In this document: positions 15,302-23,204 of the stretch, piece by piece
How positions within the stretch are numbered: the stretch's first letter is position 1
Layout: each line of letters begins with the position of its first letter
Source: Sphingomonas sp. Leaf22
Lineage (GTDB): Bacteria > Pseudomonadota > Alphaproteobacteria > Sphingomonadales > Sphingomonadaceae
Assembly: GCF_001421715.1 (NCBI RefSeq)
Contig: NZ_LMKP01000024.1
Coordinates: 1-35,092 of the forward strand
DNA: 35,092 nucleotides
Direction: 5' to 3'
Notes under the pieces: model-generated
Databases searched by the model: none
What the model was told of the DNA's origin: nothing
The model's input: only the letters and a program-made list of their open reading frames with translations
Translations under genes and position numbers: made by a program

Positions 15302-15577
15302 ATGGGCGCACGCTATCGCGCGCCGCCGCCGGGGCATGTCCTGTTCCTGTCGCTCGATCCGCTGACGGCGATCTATCACCGCGCGTCGGGGCAGACGCAT
15401 GTCGTGGCACCGCCGGTGCCGGAGATGCTCGCGCTGCTGGTCGATCCGCGGACGCCCGAACAATTGCTGGCGGCGCTGGCGGAGCGGTACGACCTGCCCG
15501 ACGGCGATCTGACGGCGCTGACCGCGCGGCTCGACGAACTGGCGGCGATCGGGCTGGTGACACGCGATGCGGCATAG
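15302..15577 (+). CDS. PqqD-like peptide-binding protein (HPr-rel-A system type)
   Basis: The protein has 91 residues, the normal size for PqqD-fold RiPP recognition proteins. It begins with a beta-rich section (HVLFLSLDPLTAIYHRASGQ-like, residues about 12-31) and continues with helices containing LLAALAERYDL and LDELAAIGLVTRD, the winged-helix shape of PqqD. PqqD-fold proteins hold a leader peptide and present it to a modifying enzyme. Its stop overlaps the kinase gene by 11 bases, so the two are tightly coupled. The family assignment rests on size, predicted fold and the neighbouring HprK-like kinase. Confidence 0.78.
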   Translation: MGARYRAPPPGHVLFLSLDPLTAIYHRASGQTHVVAPPVPEMLALLVDPRTPEQLLAALAERYDLPDGDLTALTARLDELAAIGLVTRDAA

Positions 15578-16430
15578 CCGGACGCTGCGCATCGGCCCGG
15601 TCGGGTTCCGGGTCGGCAGCGACTGGCGCGCACCGATCGCGGCGCTCGACGACCTGTATCGCGACTATCCGCTGCCTGATGGCGGGATCGCCGATTTCAA
15701 CGTCCGCCTGTTTGCCGCGCGGCCGTGGCGGCGCTTCGTCCGGCCGGCGGTGACGATCGGGGGCGACTATATGCTGCCCGACGCGCTGCCGCTGCCGCTG
15801 GCACAGGGGCTGCTGGCGGCGGAGATGGGGATGAATTTGCAGATGGCGCTGGCGCAGCGGCGCTATCTGTTGCTCCACGCTTCGGCGGTCGAGCGGGGCG
15901 GGCGGGTATTGTTGTTGAGCGGGGTGTCGGGGGCGGGGAAGTCGACGCTGGCGGCGTTGCTGATGACGCGCGGCTGGCGGCTGATGGGCGACGAGTTCGC
16001 GCTGGTCGACCCCACCACCGGGCTGGTCCACGCCTTCCCCCGGCTGGTCAGTCTGAAGAACGAGGCGATCGGGGTGGTGCAGGGTGCCGCCCCCGAGGCG
16101 CGGTTCGGGCCGTTGCTGACGGGAACGCCCAAGGGGGATATCCGCCATCTGGTCCCCGACGCGACCGCCATCGCAGCGATGGATCGACCGGCGGTTCCGG
16201 CACTGCTGCTGTTTCCGACCTTTGGCCCTGCTCAGGCGGTGCGCGACGTCGGCGCTGCGGAGACGTTCGTGCGGCTGACCCAGGCATCGACCAACTATGT
16301 CGCGATGGGCGAGCGTGGATTCGGCGCGCTGGGGCGGCTGGTGCAGGACGTGCCGGTGCGGGCGATCGACTATGCCGATACGGATACCGGGCTTGCGCTG
16401 GTCGAGCAGTTGTGGAGCGCGCTGGCATGA
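15567..16430 (+). CDS. HprK-related kinase (HprK-related kinase A type)
   Basis: The protein has 287 residues. The P-loop GVSGAGKST is at 119-127, preceded by LLHASAVE (102-109) and followed by GDEFALVD (141-148), the layout of the C-terminal kinase domain of HPr kinase. Residues 1-95 form an N-terminal domain unlike HprK of Firmicutes. In lasso peptide clusters such as paeninodin, related kinases phosphorylate the precursor peptide. There is no HPr gene in the window. It overlaps PqqD by 11 bases and the nucleotidyltransferase by 4 (ATGA). The substrate is not known; a peptide or the Tat protein are the obvious candidates. Confidence 0.87.
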   Translation: MRHSRTLRIGPVGFRVGSDWRAPIAALDDLYRDYPLPDGGIADFNVRLFAARPWRRFVRPAVTIGGDYMLPDALPLPLAQGLLAAEMGMNLQMALAQRRYLLLHASAVERGGRVLLLSGVSGAGKSTLAALLMTRGWRLMGDEFALVDPTTGLVHAFPRLVSLKNEAIGVVQGAAPEARFGPLLTGTPKGDIRHLVPDATAIAAMDRPAVPALLLFPTFGPAQAVRDVGAAETFVRLTQASTNYVAMGERGFGALGRLVQDVPVRAIDYADTDTGLALVEQLWSALA

Positions 16431-17428
16431 CCGATGCCCGCCTTGCCGGCGCGCTCGCCGATCCTGCCCTATGGGACGGGTTGGATTCCCCCGACAGCTG
16501 GAACGCACTGATTGCGGCGGCGCGAGCGGAGCAGTTGATCGGCAGCCTCGCCACCCGGCTTGACGGCATCGCTATGCCGCCCGCCGCCGCGCGGATCATG
16601 GCCGATGCGCGGGCGTCGGCCGAACAGGGGCGGGTGGCGGCGCTGTGGGAGGCGGAGATGGCGCGCCGCGCACTCGCGCCGCTCGGGGTGCCGGTCGTGT
16701 TGTTGAAGGGGACGGCGTTCGTCGCCGCCGGGCTGGATGCGGGGCGGGGGCGGTCGATAGGCGATCTCGACATCCTCGTGCCGCGCGACGCCCTTGATGC
16801 GGTCGAGGCGGCGTTGCTGGCGGCGGGGTGGGAATGGGTGAAGCCCGACCCGTATGACGATGCCTATTATCGTCGCTGGATGCACGAACTGCCGCCGCTG
16901 ATCCACCGGACACGCGATCGGATGATCGACGTCCACCACACCATCCTTCCCCCGACCGCGCGGCCGACGCCGGATGCGGCGCTGCTGATCGCCGATGCGG
17001 TGCCGCTCGGCAACGGGCTGTCCGTGTTGTCGCCCGCCGACATGGTGATCCATGCCGCCGCCCATCTGTTCGCCGATGGCGATTTGCAGGGTGGCCTGCG
17101 CAACCTGTGGGATATCGACCGGCTGGTGCGGGAGTTCGACGATGGCGGGTTCGTCGATCGGTTGATGGCACGCGCCGGGCGGCATGATCTGGTCCCCGCG
17201 ACGGCGCGGGCGTTGCGGCTGGCGAAGCGAATTTTCGGGACGCCTTTGGAAGGGTTCGCGCCGGTCGCTTCGGATGCGCTGTTCGTCCGGCGGCTGCTGG
17301 CGCGCGATGGCTGGGGGCGGTTGCGGCATCGGGGGACCGAGTTCGGCTTCTATGTCCGGTCGCACTGGTTGCGGATGCCGCCTGCGATGTTGGCACGGCA
17401 TTTGTGGACGAAGTTTCGGAAGAAGTAG
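16427..17428 (+). CDS. Nucleotidyltransferase family protein (NTP_transf_5 type)
   Basis: The protein has 333 residues. The catalytic pattern is clear: LLKG (92-95), then RSIGDLDILV (109-118) giving the paired aspartates D113 and D115, and a third acidic position in IDVHH (D168). This matches the PF14907-type nucleotidyltransferases, which also occur in some lasso peptide clusters beside HprK-like kinases. The C-terminal half is helical and basic, ending KFRKK. The start codon overlaps the kinase stop (ATGA). It would transfer a nucleotide, or extend a phosphate, on the kinase product; this is inference. It is the last gene of the four-gene cassette. Confidence 0.85.
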   Translation: MTDARLAGALADPALWDGLDSPDSWNALIAAARAEQLIGSLATRLDGIAMPPAAARIMADARASAEQGRVAALWEAEMARRALAPLGVPVVLLKGTAFVAAGLDAGRGRSIGDLDILVPRDALDAVEAALLAAGWEWVKPDPYDDAYYRRWMHELPPLIHRTRDRMIDVHHTILPPTARPTPDAALLIADAVPLGNGLSVLSPADMVIHAAAHLFADGDLQGGLRNLWDIDRLVREFDDGGFVDRLMARAGRHDLVPATARALRLAKRIFGTPLEGFAPVASDALFVRRLLARDGWGRLRHRGTEFGFYVRSHWLRMPPAMLARHLWTKFRKK

Positions 17429-17430
17429 TT

Positions 17431-17672
17431 GGTTCACGCGGAGGCGCGGAGGCGCGGAGTAGAAGAAAGAGGTTGTTCGCGGAAAGGCGCAAAGGACGCT
17501 GAGGGGTTGTGGACCGGGCCATCTCAGCCTGTCTGGCGCAGCCTTTTCTCTTTCGGCGGCCCAACGAGAGAGGGCCGCTGTCGCGGCGAGCGCAACATCT
17601 TCGCGTCCTTTGGGCCTCTGCGCGAAAATCAAACCTTCTTCTACTCCGCGTCTCCGCGCCTCCGCGTGAACC
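17431..17672. repeat. Long nested inverted repeat (GAGGCGC type, copy 2)
   Basis: The left arm, 17431-17502, and right arm, 17599-17672, pair over about 72 bases with few mismatches. They share GGTTCACGCGGAGGCGCGGA at the outer ends and AAAGGACGC near the inner ends. The outer arm is the same unit as in the element at 3303-3486. It fills the 255-base gap between two convergent genes and can fold on either strand, so it may stop both transcripts. Confidence 0.85.
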
Positions 17673-17683
17673 CCCCTAAACCT

Positions 17684-18937
17684 TCAGCGCCACATGCCCC
17701 GCGTATCGTATACCTGCTTGCCGACCCGAACCTCCGCCGGCACCCGCTTGAACACGCCATGGTCAACCAGCACGACCAGAATGTCGTTCGCCAACCCGTC
17801 GTCGAGCGATACCAGCCGCCCGCCCGCCAGCGCCTTTGGCAGGCTGGTGACGAACGGTTCGACCAAATCGATCCGGTCGCCGAACCGCTCGATCAGCGCG
17901 GCGGCGACCTTTACCGCCGGGCTTTCGCGCAAATCGTCGATATCGGCCTTGAACGCCAGGCCCAGCAGCGACGCGCGCGCATCCGGCGACGCGTCGAGCA
18001 TCGCGGCGGTGCGGGCGACGACATGGTCGACCTTGCCGTCATTCACCTCGCGCGCGGTGCGGATTAGCGGGGTCTGTTCGGGGGCGGCATCGACGATGAA
18101 CCACGGGTCGACCGCAATGCAGTGGCCGCCGACGCCGGGGCCGGGCTTCAGGATGTTGACGCGCGGGTGACGGTTGGCCAGCTCGATCACGTCCCAGACG
18201 TTCAGGTCCATCCGGTCGCACACGATCGACAATTCGTTGGCAAAGGCGATGGCGACGTCGCGGCTGGTATTTTCGACCAGCTTGACCATTTCCGCCGTCC
18301 GCGCGGTGGTGACGGTGCAGGCCCCCTCGACGAAGCGGCGGTAGAAGGCGCACGCCGCCTCGGCACAGGCCGGGGTGATCCCGCCGATCGAGCGTTCGTT
18401 CGATACGAGTTCGAGGATGATCCGCCCCGGCAGCACCCGTTCGGGGCAATAGGCGACCGCAATGTCGGGCGTGTCCGACAGCCCCGGCAGCGACAGATCG
18501 GGGCGCAGTTCGGCCAGCAGGTCGCGAATCTGTTCGGTGGTGCCGACCGGCGAAGTCGATTCGAGGATGACGGTATTGCCCGGCGTCAGCACCGGCGCGA
18601 TCGCGCGGGTGGCGTCGAGGACATAGGACAAATCGGGGGCATGGCCGGGGCCGAACGGCGTCGGCACCGCGATAACGAACACGTCGGACGGGGCGGGGGT
18701 GGTCGCAGTGGTCAGCCGGCCGAGCAGCACGACGTCGCGCACCAGCGTGTCGAGATCGGCTTCCTCGATATGGATGTCGCCGCGCGCGACGGTGTCGACC
18801 ACGCGCTGGCTGACGTCGATCCCGATCACCCGCGCGCCCGACCGGGCGACCACGGCGGCGGTCGGCAGGCCAATATAGCCGAGCCCGACGACGCACACGT
18901 CATAGCTGGCCGCAGCCGTGATCCGCTGTTCAAGCAT
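17684..18937 (-). CDS. wecC: UDP-N-acetyl-D-mannosamine dehydrogenase
   Basis: The protein has 417 residues. It oxidises UDP-ManNAc to UDP-ManNAcA with two NAD. The Rossmann motif is GLGYIGLP (18-25). The central domain has ENTSRDVAIAFANEL, and the catalytic cysteine is C273 in GGHCIAVDP. The C-terminal domain has LGLAFKADIDDLRESP. This is the UDP-Glc/GDP-Man dehydrogenase superfamily; the WecC choice over UDP-glucose dehydrogenase rests on the adjoining wecB and on HCIAVDPWFI. The start at 18937 has GGAGACACTCT upstream and overlaps the wecB end by 8 bases. Confidence 0.92.
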   Translation of the reverse strand: MLEQRITAAASYDVCVVGLGYIGLPTAAVVARSGARVIGIDVSQRVVDTVARGDIHIEEADLDTLVRDVVLLGRLTTATTPAPSDVFVIAVPTPFGPGHAPDLSYVLDATRAIAPVLTPGNTVILESTSPVGTTEQIRDLLAELRPDLSLPGLSDTPDIAVAYCPERVLPGRIILELVSNERSIGGITPACAEAACAFYRRFVEGACTVTTARTAEMVKLVENTSRDVAIAFANELSIVCDRMDLNVWDVIELANRHPRVNILKPGPGVGGHCIAVDPWFIVDAAPEQTPLIRTAREVNDGKVDHVVARTAAMLDASPDARASLLGLAFKADIDDLRESPAVKVAAALIERFGDRIDLVEPFVTSLPKALAGGRLVSLDDGLANDILVVLVDHGVFKRVPAEVRVGKQVYDTRGMWR

Positions 18938-20054
18938 AGAGTGTCTCCACGATGCGTGCGGACGCATGGCCGTCTCCGAAGGGATTATGCGCCCGTGCCA
19001 TCGCGGCATGGGCGGCCGGGTCGTCGAGCAGCCGCGTTACCTCTGCAACGATGCGGTCCTCGTCCGATCCGATCAGCCGGGCGGTGCCGGCGGCGACCCC
19101 TTCGGGACGTTCGGTCGTCTCACGCAGGACCAGCACCGGCTTGCCGAGGCCCGGTGCCTCCTCCTGCACGCCGCCCGAATCGGTGAGCACGAGGTAGCAC
19201 AGGTCGAGCAGGCGGACGAACTGCGGATAGTCCTGCGGATCGAGCAGCGCGACGCGCGGGTGATCGCCGAGCATCGCCTCCATCACGCCGCGCACCTGCG
19301 GGTTGGGATGCACCGGAAAGGCGATGCCGATATCGTCGCGATCGGCGATGCGGGCGATGGCGCGGGCGATGCCGTCCATGCCGCCACCGAAATTCTCCCG
19401 GCGATGGGTGGTGACCAGCAGGATGCGCTTGCCCGCGAACCGCTCCGCCACAACGTCCAGCGCCTGCGTCCGGGTCGGATCGGCGGCGATCCGCGCGCGC
19501 GCCAGATGCAGCGCGTCGATCACCGTATTGCCGGTGACCTGTATCCGCGACGGCGGCACGTTTTCGGCGAGCAGTGTGTCGGCGGCGGTCCGGGTCGGGG
19601 CGAAATGCAGGTCGGCGATGCTGCCGACGATCTTGCGGTTCACCTCTTCGGGCCAGGGGTGATAGATATCGTGGCTGCGCAGGCCCGCCTCGACATGCGC
19701 GACCGGCACCTTGCGATAATAGGCGGCCAGCGCTGCGACCATCGCGGTGGCGGTGTCGCCCTGTACGATCACCCGGTCGGGCCGCTCGGCATCGAACACC
19801 GGCCCCAGCGCATCGAGCAACCGCGCGGTCAGGGCGTCGAGCGACTGGCCGGCGGTCATGATGTCCAGGTCGATGTCGGGCACGATCCCGGCAAAGGCCA
19901 GTACCTGATCCAGCATCTCGCGGTGCTGCGCGGTCACGACGACGCGCGTGTCGAAGCCGGGATGCGCGCGCAGGGCATGGATCAGCGGGAACAGCTTGAT
20001 CGCTTCGGGACGCGTGCCGAACACGACCAACACCCGTTGCACTTGCTTGCGCAT
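18930..20054 (-). CDS. wecB: UDP-N-acetylglucosamine 2-epimerase (non-hydrolysing)
   Basis: The protein has 374 residues. It converts UDP-GlcNAc to UDP-ManNAc, the substrate of WecC encoded next. It has a GT-B fold with FGTRPEAIK near the N-terminus, HVEAGLRSHD in the middle (conserved Glu and His), HRRENFG and DSGGVQEEAPGLGKPVLVLR-like residues in the C-terminal half (key residues DSGG, QEE). ATG at 20054 is preferred; a TTG one codon earlier is also in frame. GGGGGTCG lies upstream. It forms a two-gene operon with wecC, with overlapping ends. Confidence 0.94.
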   Translation of the reverse strand: MRKQVQRVLVVFGTRPEAIKLFPLIHALRAHPGFDTRVVVTAQHREMLDQVLAFAGIVPDIDLDIMTAGQSLDALTARLLDALGPVFDAERPDRVIVQGDTATAMVAALAAYYRKVPVAHVEAGLRSHDIYHPWPEEVNRKIVGSIADLHFAPTRTAADTLLAENVPPSRIQVTGNTVIDALHLARARIAADPTRTQALDVVAERFAGKRILLVTTHRRENFGGGMDGIARAIARIADRDDIGIAFPVHPNPQVRGVMEAMLGDHPRVALLDPQDYPQFVRLLDLCYLVLTDSGGVQEEAPGLGKPVLVLRETTERPEGVAAGTARLIGSDEDRIVAEVTRLLDDPAAHAAMARAHNPFGDGHASARIVETLYA

Positions 20055-20124
20055 CAACGACCCCCGCGACCGGAATTGGTCGCTGCTGCGGTGTGTCCTA
20101 GCGGCAGGAGTTTAACAATTGGCC

Positions 20125-20153
20125 AAACTCCTCCCCGTACCGGGGAGGAGTTT
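20125..20153 (-). terminator. Strong hairpin at the end of the SDR gene
   Basis: AAACTCCTCCCCG (20125-20137) pairs perfectly over 13 bases with CGGGGAGGAGTTT (20141-20153) around a 3-base loop. It overlaps the SDR stop codon by two bases. There is a TTT end but no long T-run. The segment upstream (GGAGTTTAAC at 20108-20117) could form an alternative pairing with AAACTCC. It lies upstream of wecB, so it also separates the SDR transcript from wecB. Confidence 0.6.
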
Positions 20154-20937
20154 AGTTGTGATACCGGTCCGCCACCTTGTCGCGCGACGCGTTCGGCGCG
20201 ATCTTCGCCTCGGCCGCCTCCAGCGCGTCCCAATCCGCCACATCGGGCAGCGACGGGATGCACACCGGCTCCCCCAGTTCCAGTCCGCGCAGCGATGCGA
20301 CGACCAGATCGTCGGCCTCCATCACCCGTTCGGGCGGGAAGTCGTCGACGCTGTGGCCGGCGACATGGTGGAAATCGGTCGCGGTGACACCGGGGATGAG
20401 CAGCTGGACGCGGATATTGCCGTCCTTCGTCTCGACCTGCATCGTGCGGGTGTAATAAGCGACATAGGCCTTGGTCGCGCCATAGCCGGCATAGCCCGGC
20501 AATTTGGTGAACAGCGTGCCCGATCCGACGTTGATGATCGTGCCCTGACCGGTCCGCTTCATCCCCGCCATCGCCGCATCGGCCAGCCGGCTGAACGCGA
20601 CGACGTTCAGGAGCAGCATGTCGGTCAAATCGTCGCGGTCGCCCTCACCCACCTTGCCGAACGCGGCGAAGCCGGCATTGTTGACGAACAGCGCGACGGG
20701 ATCGCCCGCCTCCAGCCGTTCCTCGACCACGTCCAGATCGTCGGGGTCGGCAAGGTCGGCGACGATCACCTCGATATCGATGCCGTGTTCGGCGGAAAGC
20801 TGTTCGGCAAGGTCGCGCAACCGGTCCTCGCGCCGCGCGACGATGACGAGGTCGTGGCCGGTACGCGCCAGATGATGCGCAAAGCTGAGGCCGATGCCGG
20901 ACGATGCACCGGTGATGAGGGCGACGGGGCGGGTCAT
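20152..20937 (-). CDS. Short-chain dehydrogenase/reductase (SDR)
   Basis: The protein has 261 residues, a classical SDR. The cofactor motif TGASSGIG is at 9-16, NNAG at 86-89 and the catalytic set N111, S139, Y152 and K156 (YGATK) is intact. ARREDR at about 34-39 suggests NADP preference. It catalyses oxidation or reduction of an alcohol/carbonyl substrate that cannot be predicted. The C-terminal segment beyond 215 is divergent. The start at 20937 has AGGAGAATCGCC upstream. It lies between wecB and gph and is not obviously co-transcribed with either, because strong hairpins flank it. Confidence 0.9.
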   Translation of the reverse strand: MTRPVALITGASSGIGLSFAHHLARTGHDLVIVARREDRLRDLAEQLSAEHGIDIEVIVADLADPDDLDVVEERLEAGDPVALFVNNAGFAAFGKVGEGDRDDLTDMLLLNVVAFSRLADAAMAGMKRTGQGTIINVGSGTLFTKLPGYAGYGATKAYVAYYTRTMQVETKDGNIRVQLLIPGVTATDFHHVAGHSVDDFPPERVMEADDLVVASLRGLELGEPVCIPSLPDVADWDALEAAEAKIAPNASRDKVADRYHN

Positions 20938-20988
20938 GGCGATTCTCCTGTGGTCGCGTTCGCAGCGTTCGGGGGCGAGGTCGGTTCC

Positions 20989-21068
20989 GCGGTTCCGGCC
21001 CGCTCCCCCGTCCGGTCATCCGACGGATAGGCTTTGGGTGGCCGGGCGGGGGAGCGGGCCGGAACCGC
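20989..21068. repeat. Inverted repeat between SDR and gph
   Basis: The arms 20989-21010 and 21047-21068 are exact reverse complements over 22 bases (core GGCCCGCTCCCCC), with a 36-base centre that can pair a little further. It lies in the 152-base gap upstream of the SDR gene and downstream of gph (both minus strand). It resembles a dispersed element or a strong terminator of gph, but it has no T-run. Confidence 0.75.
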
Positions 21069-21089
21069 TATCCGCGCAAGCGGATCAGA

Positions 21090-21758
21090 TCAAAGCCTCG
21101 CCAGCGTCGGGATCAGTTCGTCGAAATGATCGATCACCGCATCGGCACCAAGGTCGGCGACCGGCTGCATCATGAACCCGAACAAACAGGCGATCGACGG
21201 AATGCCGGCATTGCGCGCGGCATCGATGTCGAAATGCGAATCGCCGACGAACGCCGCTCGCCCGCCGCCGCAGCGTTCGATCATCGCATCGATCGGTGCC
21301 CGGTTCGGCTTCGACTTGCCCGGCCCCAGCGTGTCGCCGCCGAGGATGCAGCCGAATCGGTGGGTCAGGTCGAGTTCGTCGAGCAACCGCCGCGCCAGCG
21401 CCTCCAGCTTGTTGGTGACGATCGCGACCTTCGCCCCGCCCGCCTCCAGCGCGTCGAGCGCCGCCATCGCGCCGGGAAACGGTCGCGAATGCACCGCGAT
21501 ATGCGCTTCGTAATAGTCGAGGAGCAGCCGGTTCAGCCGGTTCAATTCGTCCTCGTCGCAGCCGCCGGTCGCCTCCATCCCCTTGCGCAGCATGTGTTTC
21601 GCGCCGCCGCCGATCATCGGGATCACCTGTTCGCGGGTCAGCGGCGGGCGTCCGGCATGGCCAAGCGCATGATTGACGGCGTCGGTCAGGTCGCCGCTGG
21701 TATCGACAAACGTCCCGTCGAGATCGAAGCCGACGATATCGAATGAAATCTTTGTCAT
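21090..21758 (-). CDS. gph: HAD-family phosphatase, probable phosphoglycolate phosphatase
   Basis: The protein has 222 residues. The HAD motif I FDLDGT is at 11-16 (D12 nucleophile, D14 acid/base). A helical cap follows (about 25-90), then motif II IVTNK, motif III lysine in GPGKSKPN and motif IV FVGDSHFDIDAA. This is the Gph subgroup, which removes 2-phosphoglycolate formed by DNA repair or oxygenation. Related HAD phosphatases with other substrates cannot be excluded. The start at 21758 has GGACCAG upstream; an in-frame start at 21809 is possible but has no family sequence. It is divergent from glmU. Confidence 0.85.
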   Translation of the reverse strand: MTKISFDIVGFDLDGTFVDTSGDLTDAVNHALGHAGRPPLTREQVIPMIGGGAKHMLRKGMEATGGCDEDELNRLNRLLLDYYEAHIAVHSRPFPGAMAALDALEAGGAKVAIVTNKLEALARRLLDELDLTHRFGCILGGDTLGPGKSKPNRAPIDAMIERCGGGRAAFVGDSHFDIDAARNAGIPSIACLFGFMMQPVADLGADAVIDHFDELIPTLARL

Positions 21759-21820
21759 CTGGTCCGCTTTGGCGCGCGTGATATGGAATTGGCAAGGGTC
21801 GTATGCCAAGGAGCGGCCCC

Positions 21821-23185
21821 ATGAACGCGCAACCGATCGCCGCCGTCATCCTCGCCGCCGGGCAGGGGACGCGCATGAAATCGTCGAGGCACAAGGTGCT
21901 GCACCTGCTGGCCGGGCAACCGATGCTGTTCCACCTGCTCGACAGCCTGAACGCCGCCGGCATTTCGCGCCGGGTCGTGATCGTCGGCGCGGTCGGCGAA
22001 CAGGTCGAGGCGGCAGTGGCGGGGCGCGGCGTCGAGATCGCTTGGCAGCGCGAACAGCTCGGCACCGCGCACGCCGCATTGCAGGCGCGCGAGACGCTGT
22101 CCGATCATGACGGCGTCGTCCTCGTCTGTTTCGGCGACACGCCGCTCTTGTCCGCCGACACCGTCGCGCGGCTGGCCGCCCGGCTCGACGCCGAGGACCA
22201 GCCGGCGGTCGCGGTGCTCGGCTTCCGCCCGTCGCAGGCCGCCGCGTACGGCCGGATTATCGCGGACGATGCCGGCAACATCGCCAAGATGGTCGAGTAT
22301 AAGGACGCGTCGGCAGAGGAACGTGCGGTCGACCTGTGCAACAGCGGCGTGACCGCGGTGCATGCCCGCGACCTGTGGGCGTTGCTCGACCGGGTCGGCA
22401 ATGCCAATGCTGCGGGTGAATATTACCTGCCCGATATCGTCATGCTGGCGATCGCCGACGGGCGCGGTGCGGTGGTGATCGAAACGGCTGCCGACGAAGT
22501 CGCCGGCATCAACAGCCGCGCCGAACTGGCGGCGGTCGAGGGCGCGTGGCAGGCGAAGCGCCGGCAACAGGCGATGGCCGATGGCGTCACGCTGGTCGCG
22601 CCCGACACCGTCTTCTTCGCACACGACACCAAACTCGGCCGCGACGTGACGATCGAGCCGAACGTCGTGTTCGGCCCCGGCGTGACCATCGCCGACGATG
22701 TGACGATCAACGCCTTCAGCCATTTGGAGGGTGCGACGGTCGCATCGAAGGCGGACGTCGGCCCCTATGCCCGGCTGCGCCCCGGCGCGGTGCTGGGCGA
22801 GGGGAGCCGCGTCGGCAATTTCGTCGAGGTGAAGAACACGACGCTGGGCACGGGGGCCAAGGCCAACCACCTGACCTATCTGGGCGATGCGAGCGTCGGC
22901 GCGAACGTCAATATCGGCGCGGGCACCATCACCTGCAATTATGACGGTTATTTCAAATACCGGACCGAGATCGGCGAGGGTGTCTTTATCGGATCGAACA
23001 GCGCGCTGGTCGCGCCGGTGAAGATCGGCGACGGCGCGCTGGTCGCCGCCGGTTCGGTCGTGACCCGCGATGTCGAGGCCGATGCGCTGGCGCTGGTCCG
23101 GCCTGAGCGCACCGACCAGCCCGGCTGGGCCAAGCGCTTCCGCGCGCGGCAGGCGGCGGCAAAGGCCGCCAAGTCCAAGAAATAA
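21821..23185 (+). CDS. glmU: Bifunctional GlmU (GlcN-1-P acetyltransferase / GlcNAc-1-P uridyltransferase)
   Basis: The protein has 454 residues. The N-terminal uridyltransferase has LAAGQGTRMKS (14-24) and the DTPLL loop. The C-terminal left-handed beta-helix acetyltransferase (about 250-430) has the hexapeptide repeats and NHLTYLGDA with the conserved His. It makes UDP-GlcNAc for peptidoglycan, lipid A and, here, probably for WecB. The start at 21821 follows AAGGAGCGGCCCC. glmS lies 19 bases downstream, so the two form an operon. Confidence 0.96.
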   Translation: MNAQPIAAVILAAGQGTRMKSSRHKVLHLLAGQPMLFHLLDSLNAAGISRRVVIVGAVGEQVEAAVAGRGVEIAWQREQLGTAHAALQARETLSDHDGVVLVCFGDTPLLSADTVARLAARLDAEDQPAVAVLGFRPSQAAAYGRIIADDAGNIAKMVEYKDASAEERAVDLCNSGVTAVHARDLWALLDRVGNANAAGEYYLPDIVMLAIADGRGAVVIETAADEVAGINSRAELAAVEGAWQAKRRQQAMADGVTLVAPDTVFFAHDTKLGRDVTIEPNVVFGPGVTIADDVTINAFSHLEGATVASKADVGPYARLRPGAVLGEGSRVGNFVEVKNTTLGTGAKANHLTYLGDASVGANVNIGAGTITCNYDGYFKYRTEIGEGVFIGSNSALVAPVKIGDGALVAAGSVVTRDVEADALALVRPERTDQPGWAKRFRARQAAAKAAKSKK

Positions 23186-23204
23186 TCCCGCCGGAGAGAG
23201 CGAT

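Noticed and set aside
14895..17428. Complete lasso peptide cluster
   Set aside because: There is no transglutaminase-like protease, no asparagine-synthetase-like cyclase and no typical short precursor with a threonine near the leader end. Only the accessory enzyme types are shared.
23186..23204. glmS ribozyme upstream of glmS
   Set aside because: The gap between glmU and glmS is 19 bases, which is too short for the ribozyme.
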